Assembly: GCF_014203735.1 (NCBI RefSeq)
Contig: NZ_JACHJQ010000010.1
Location: forward strand, 248,001-312,000
Source of the DNA: Actinophytocola algeriensis
GTDB lineage: Bacteria; Actinomycetota; Actinomycetes; Mycobacteriales; Pseudonocardiaceae
Reading direction: 5' to 3'
Length of the DNA: 64,000 nt
The notes beneath the pieces were generated by a model. The model was not told where the DNA came from. It did not search any database and saw only the letters and a program-made list of their open reading frames with translations. Both the position numbers and the translations under genes were made by a program. This document shows, piece by piece, positions 63,241-64,000 of the stretch (position 1 is its first letter; every line of letters begins with the position of its first letter).

Positions 63241-64000
63241 CTACGCGGGCTGGGCGGCGAACGCGGGCATCACGTGGTCGTGGACCAGCCGCAGTTGTTC
63301 GCGCATCGTGGCCACGCCCGGCAGGTCCATGCCGGAGAACGCCTTCACCAGCGCGGCGTCGGTGATGGCGAGGATCAGGTGGTTGACGCCCGTCGACGCG
63401 ATCTCCGACTTGATCTTCTCCGCGCACTCCTCCGGGGTGCCCGCGATCGAGAGCTTGTCGGCCAGCTCCGGCGGGGTCAGCTCGAACGCGCGGTCCACCC
63501 TGCCCTCGCCAACGGCGGCGATGATGTCGGTCAGCGATGCCGGGTCGACGTCGTTGCGCTCCAGCTGTTCGGCAGGCATCGACGACGCGTACAGGCCCAC
63601 CATGGCGCGAGCCGCGTCCTTCGCCGCCCGGGAGTCCTCGCCGGTCGCGAACACCACCCACGCGCCCATGTCCAATGTGGACGCGTCCCGGCCTGCTCGT
63701 TCGGCGCCGATGCGGACGTTCTCCACCATGTACTCGTACGCGCGTTTGGTGTAGCTCAGCGCGTGGTGCACACCGTCCGTCAGCTCCCCCGCCGCCTGGA
63801 ACGACTTCGGGCCGCGCATCGCGCCCAGCTTCACCGGGACGTGCTCCTGCACCGGACGGGCGAACGTGAACAGGCCGCTGTACCGGAAGAACTCCCCGTC
63901 GAAGTTGATCGCGCCGTCGTCCAGGAGGGTGCGCACCACGTGGTGGGCCTCCTTGAGGCGGGACAACGGTTTCGTCTTCGCCCAGTCGATGCCGTACTGG
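63241..64000 (-). CDS. LLM-class (F420-dependent) oxidoreductase, 5' end outside window
   Basis: About 253 residues, C-terminal part of a luciferase-like (TIM-barrel) flavin or F420 enzyme. FDGEFFRYSGLF, VPVKLGAMRGPKSFQAAGE and the tail SIAGTPEECAEKIKSEIAST are typical of F420-dependent LLM reductases such as methylene-H4MPT reductase-like members. The frame continues open to the right edge, so the start lies outside. The substrate is unknown. Confidence 0.85.
   Translation of the reverse strand, partial: QYGIDWAKTKPLSRLKEAHHVVRTLLDDGAINFDGEFFRYSGLFTFARPVQEHVPVKLGAMRGPKSFQAAGELTDGVHHALSYTKRAYEYMVENVRIGAERAGRDASTLDMGAWVVFATGEDSRAAKDAARAMVGLYASSMPAEQLERNDVDPASLTDIIAAVGEGRVDRAFELTPPELADKLSIAGTPEECAEKIKSEIASTGVNHLILAITDAALVKAFSGMDLPGVATMREQLRLVHDHVMPAFAAQPA

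Overview
The window is very GC-rich, with strong third-position GC bias, GTG starts and overlapping stop/start junctions. Its gene content (StrR-type and AfsR/SARP regulators, giant NRPS/PKS genes, LPMO, I36 inhibitor, paired acyl-CoA dehydrogenases) points to a filamentous actinomycete. Pseudonocardiales such as Lentzea, Saccharothrix or Amycolatopsis are likely, but this is inference from style, not a match.

Positions 1-45953 hold most of one lipopeptide-polyketide biosynthetic gene cluster. At the left a giant PKS-NRPS gene (1-12023, minus) runs off the window. It encodes KS-AT-DH-ER-KR-ACP followed by a serine module and the start of another. A divergent promoter region separates it from a plus-strand set: cytochrome P450, StrR-family activator and an ALDH7-like aldehyde dehydrogenase (12259-16329). 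From 45953 down to 16402 eleven minus-strand genes lie head to tail, mostly overlapping or a few bases apart, as one putative 29.5-kb operon. In transcription order they are a SyrP-like dioxygenase, an unusual SHMT paralogue, an FAAL-ACP-(C-A-PCP)x4 synthetase, a C-A-PCP-C* synthetase, a diaminobutyrate aminotransferase, a cupin dioxygenase, an MFS exporter, an MbtH protein, a type II thioesterase, an alpha/beta hydrolase and an M28 membrane peptidase. Together they would activate a fatty acid, add about five residues plus a reduced methylmalonate unit, Ser and further residues, hydroxylate residues and export the product. Release lies outside the window.

Positions 46332-53235 hold an FAD amine oxidase and a compact operon (P450, two acyl-CoA dehydrogenases resembling a heteromeric pair, acyl-CoA synthetase) divergent from a TetR regulator. 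This may be acyl-side-chain metabolism or a separate catabolic unit.

Positions 53236-59795 carry accessory and housekeeping genes: a chitin/cellulose LPMO behind a perfect CebR-like operator, an I36-type inhibitor, a large AfsR/SARP regulator, an AlkD-like repair protein, and a TetR/SDR pair. Positions 59803-63193 form a tightly coupled three-gene membrane cassette (MmpS-like protein, PrsW-type intramembrane protease, membrane-anchored protein with a PD-(D/E)xK/polymorphic-toxin-like C-terminus). I do not recognise it as a described system. A partial LLM-family oxidoreductase runs off the right edge. I saw no tRNA, rRNA, CRISPR array or insertion sequence.
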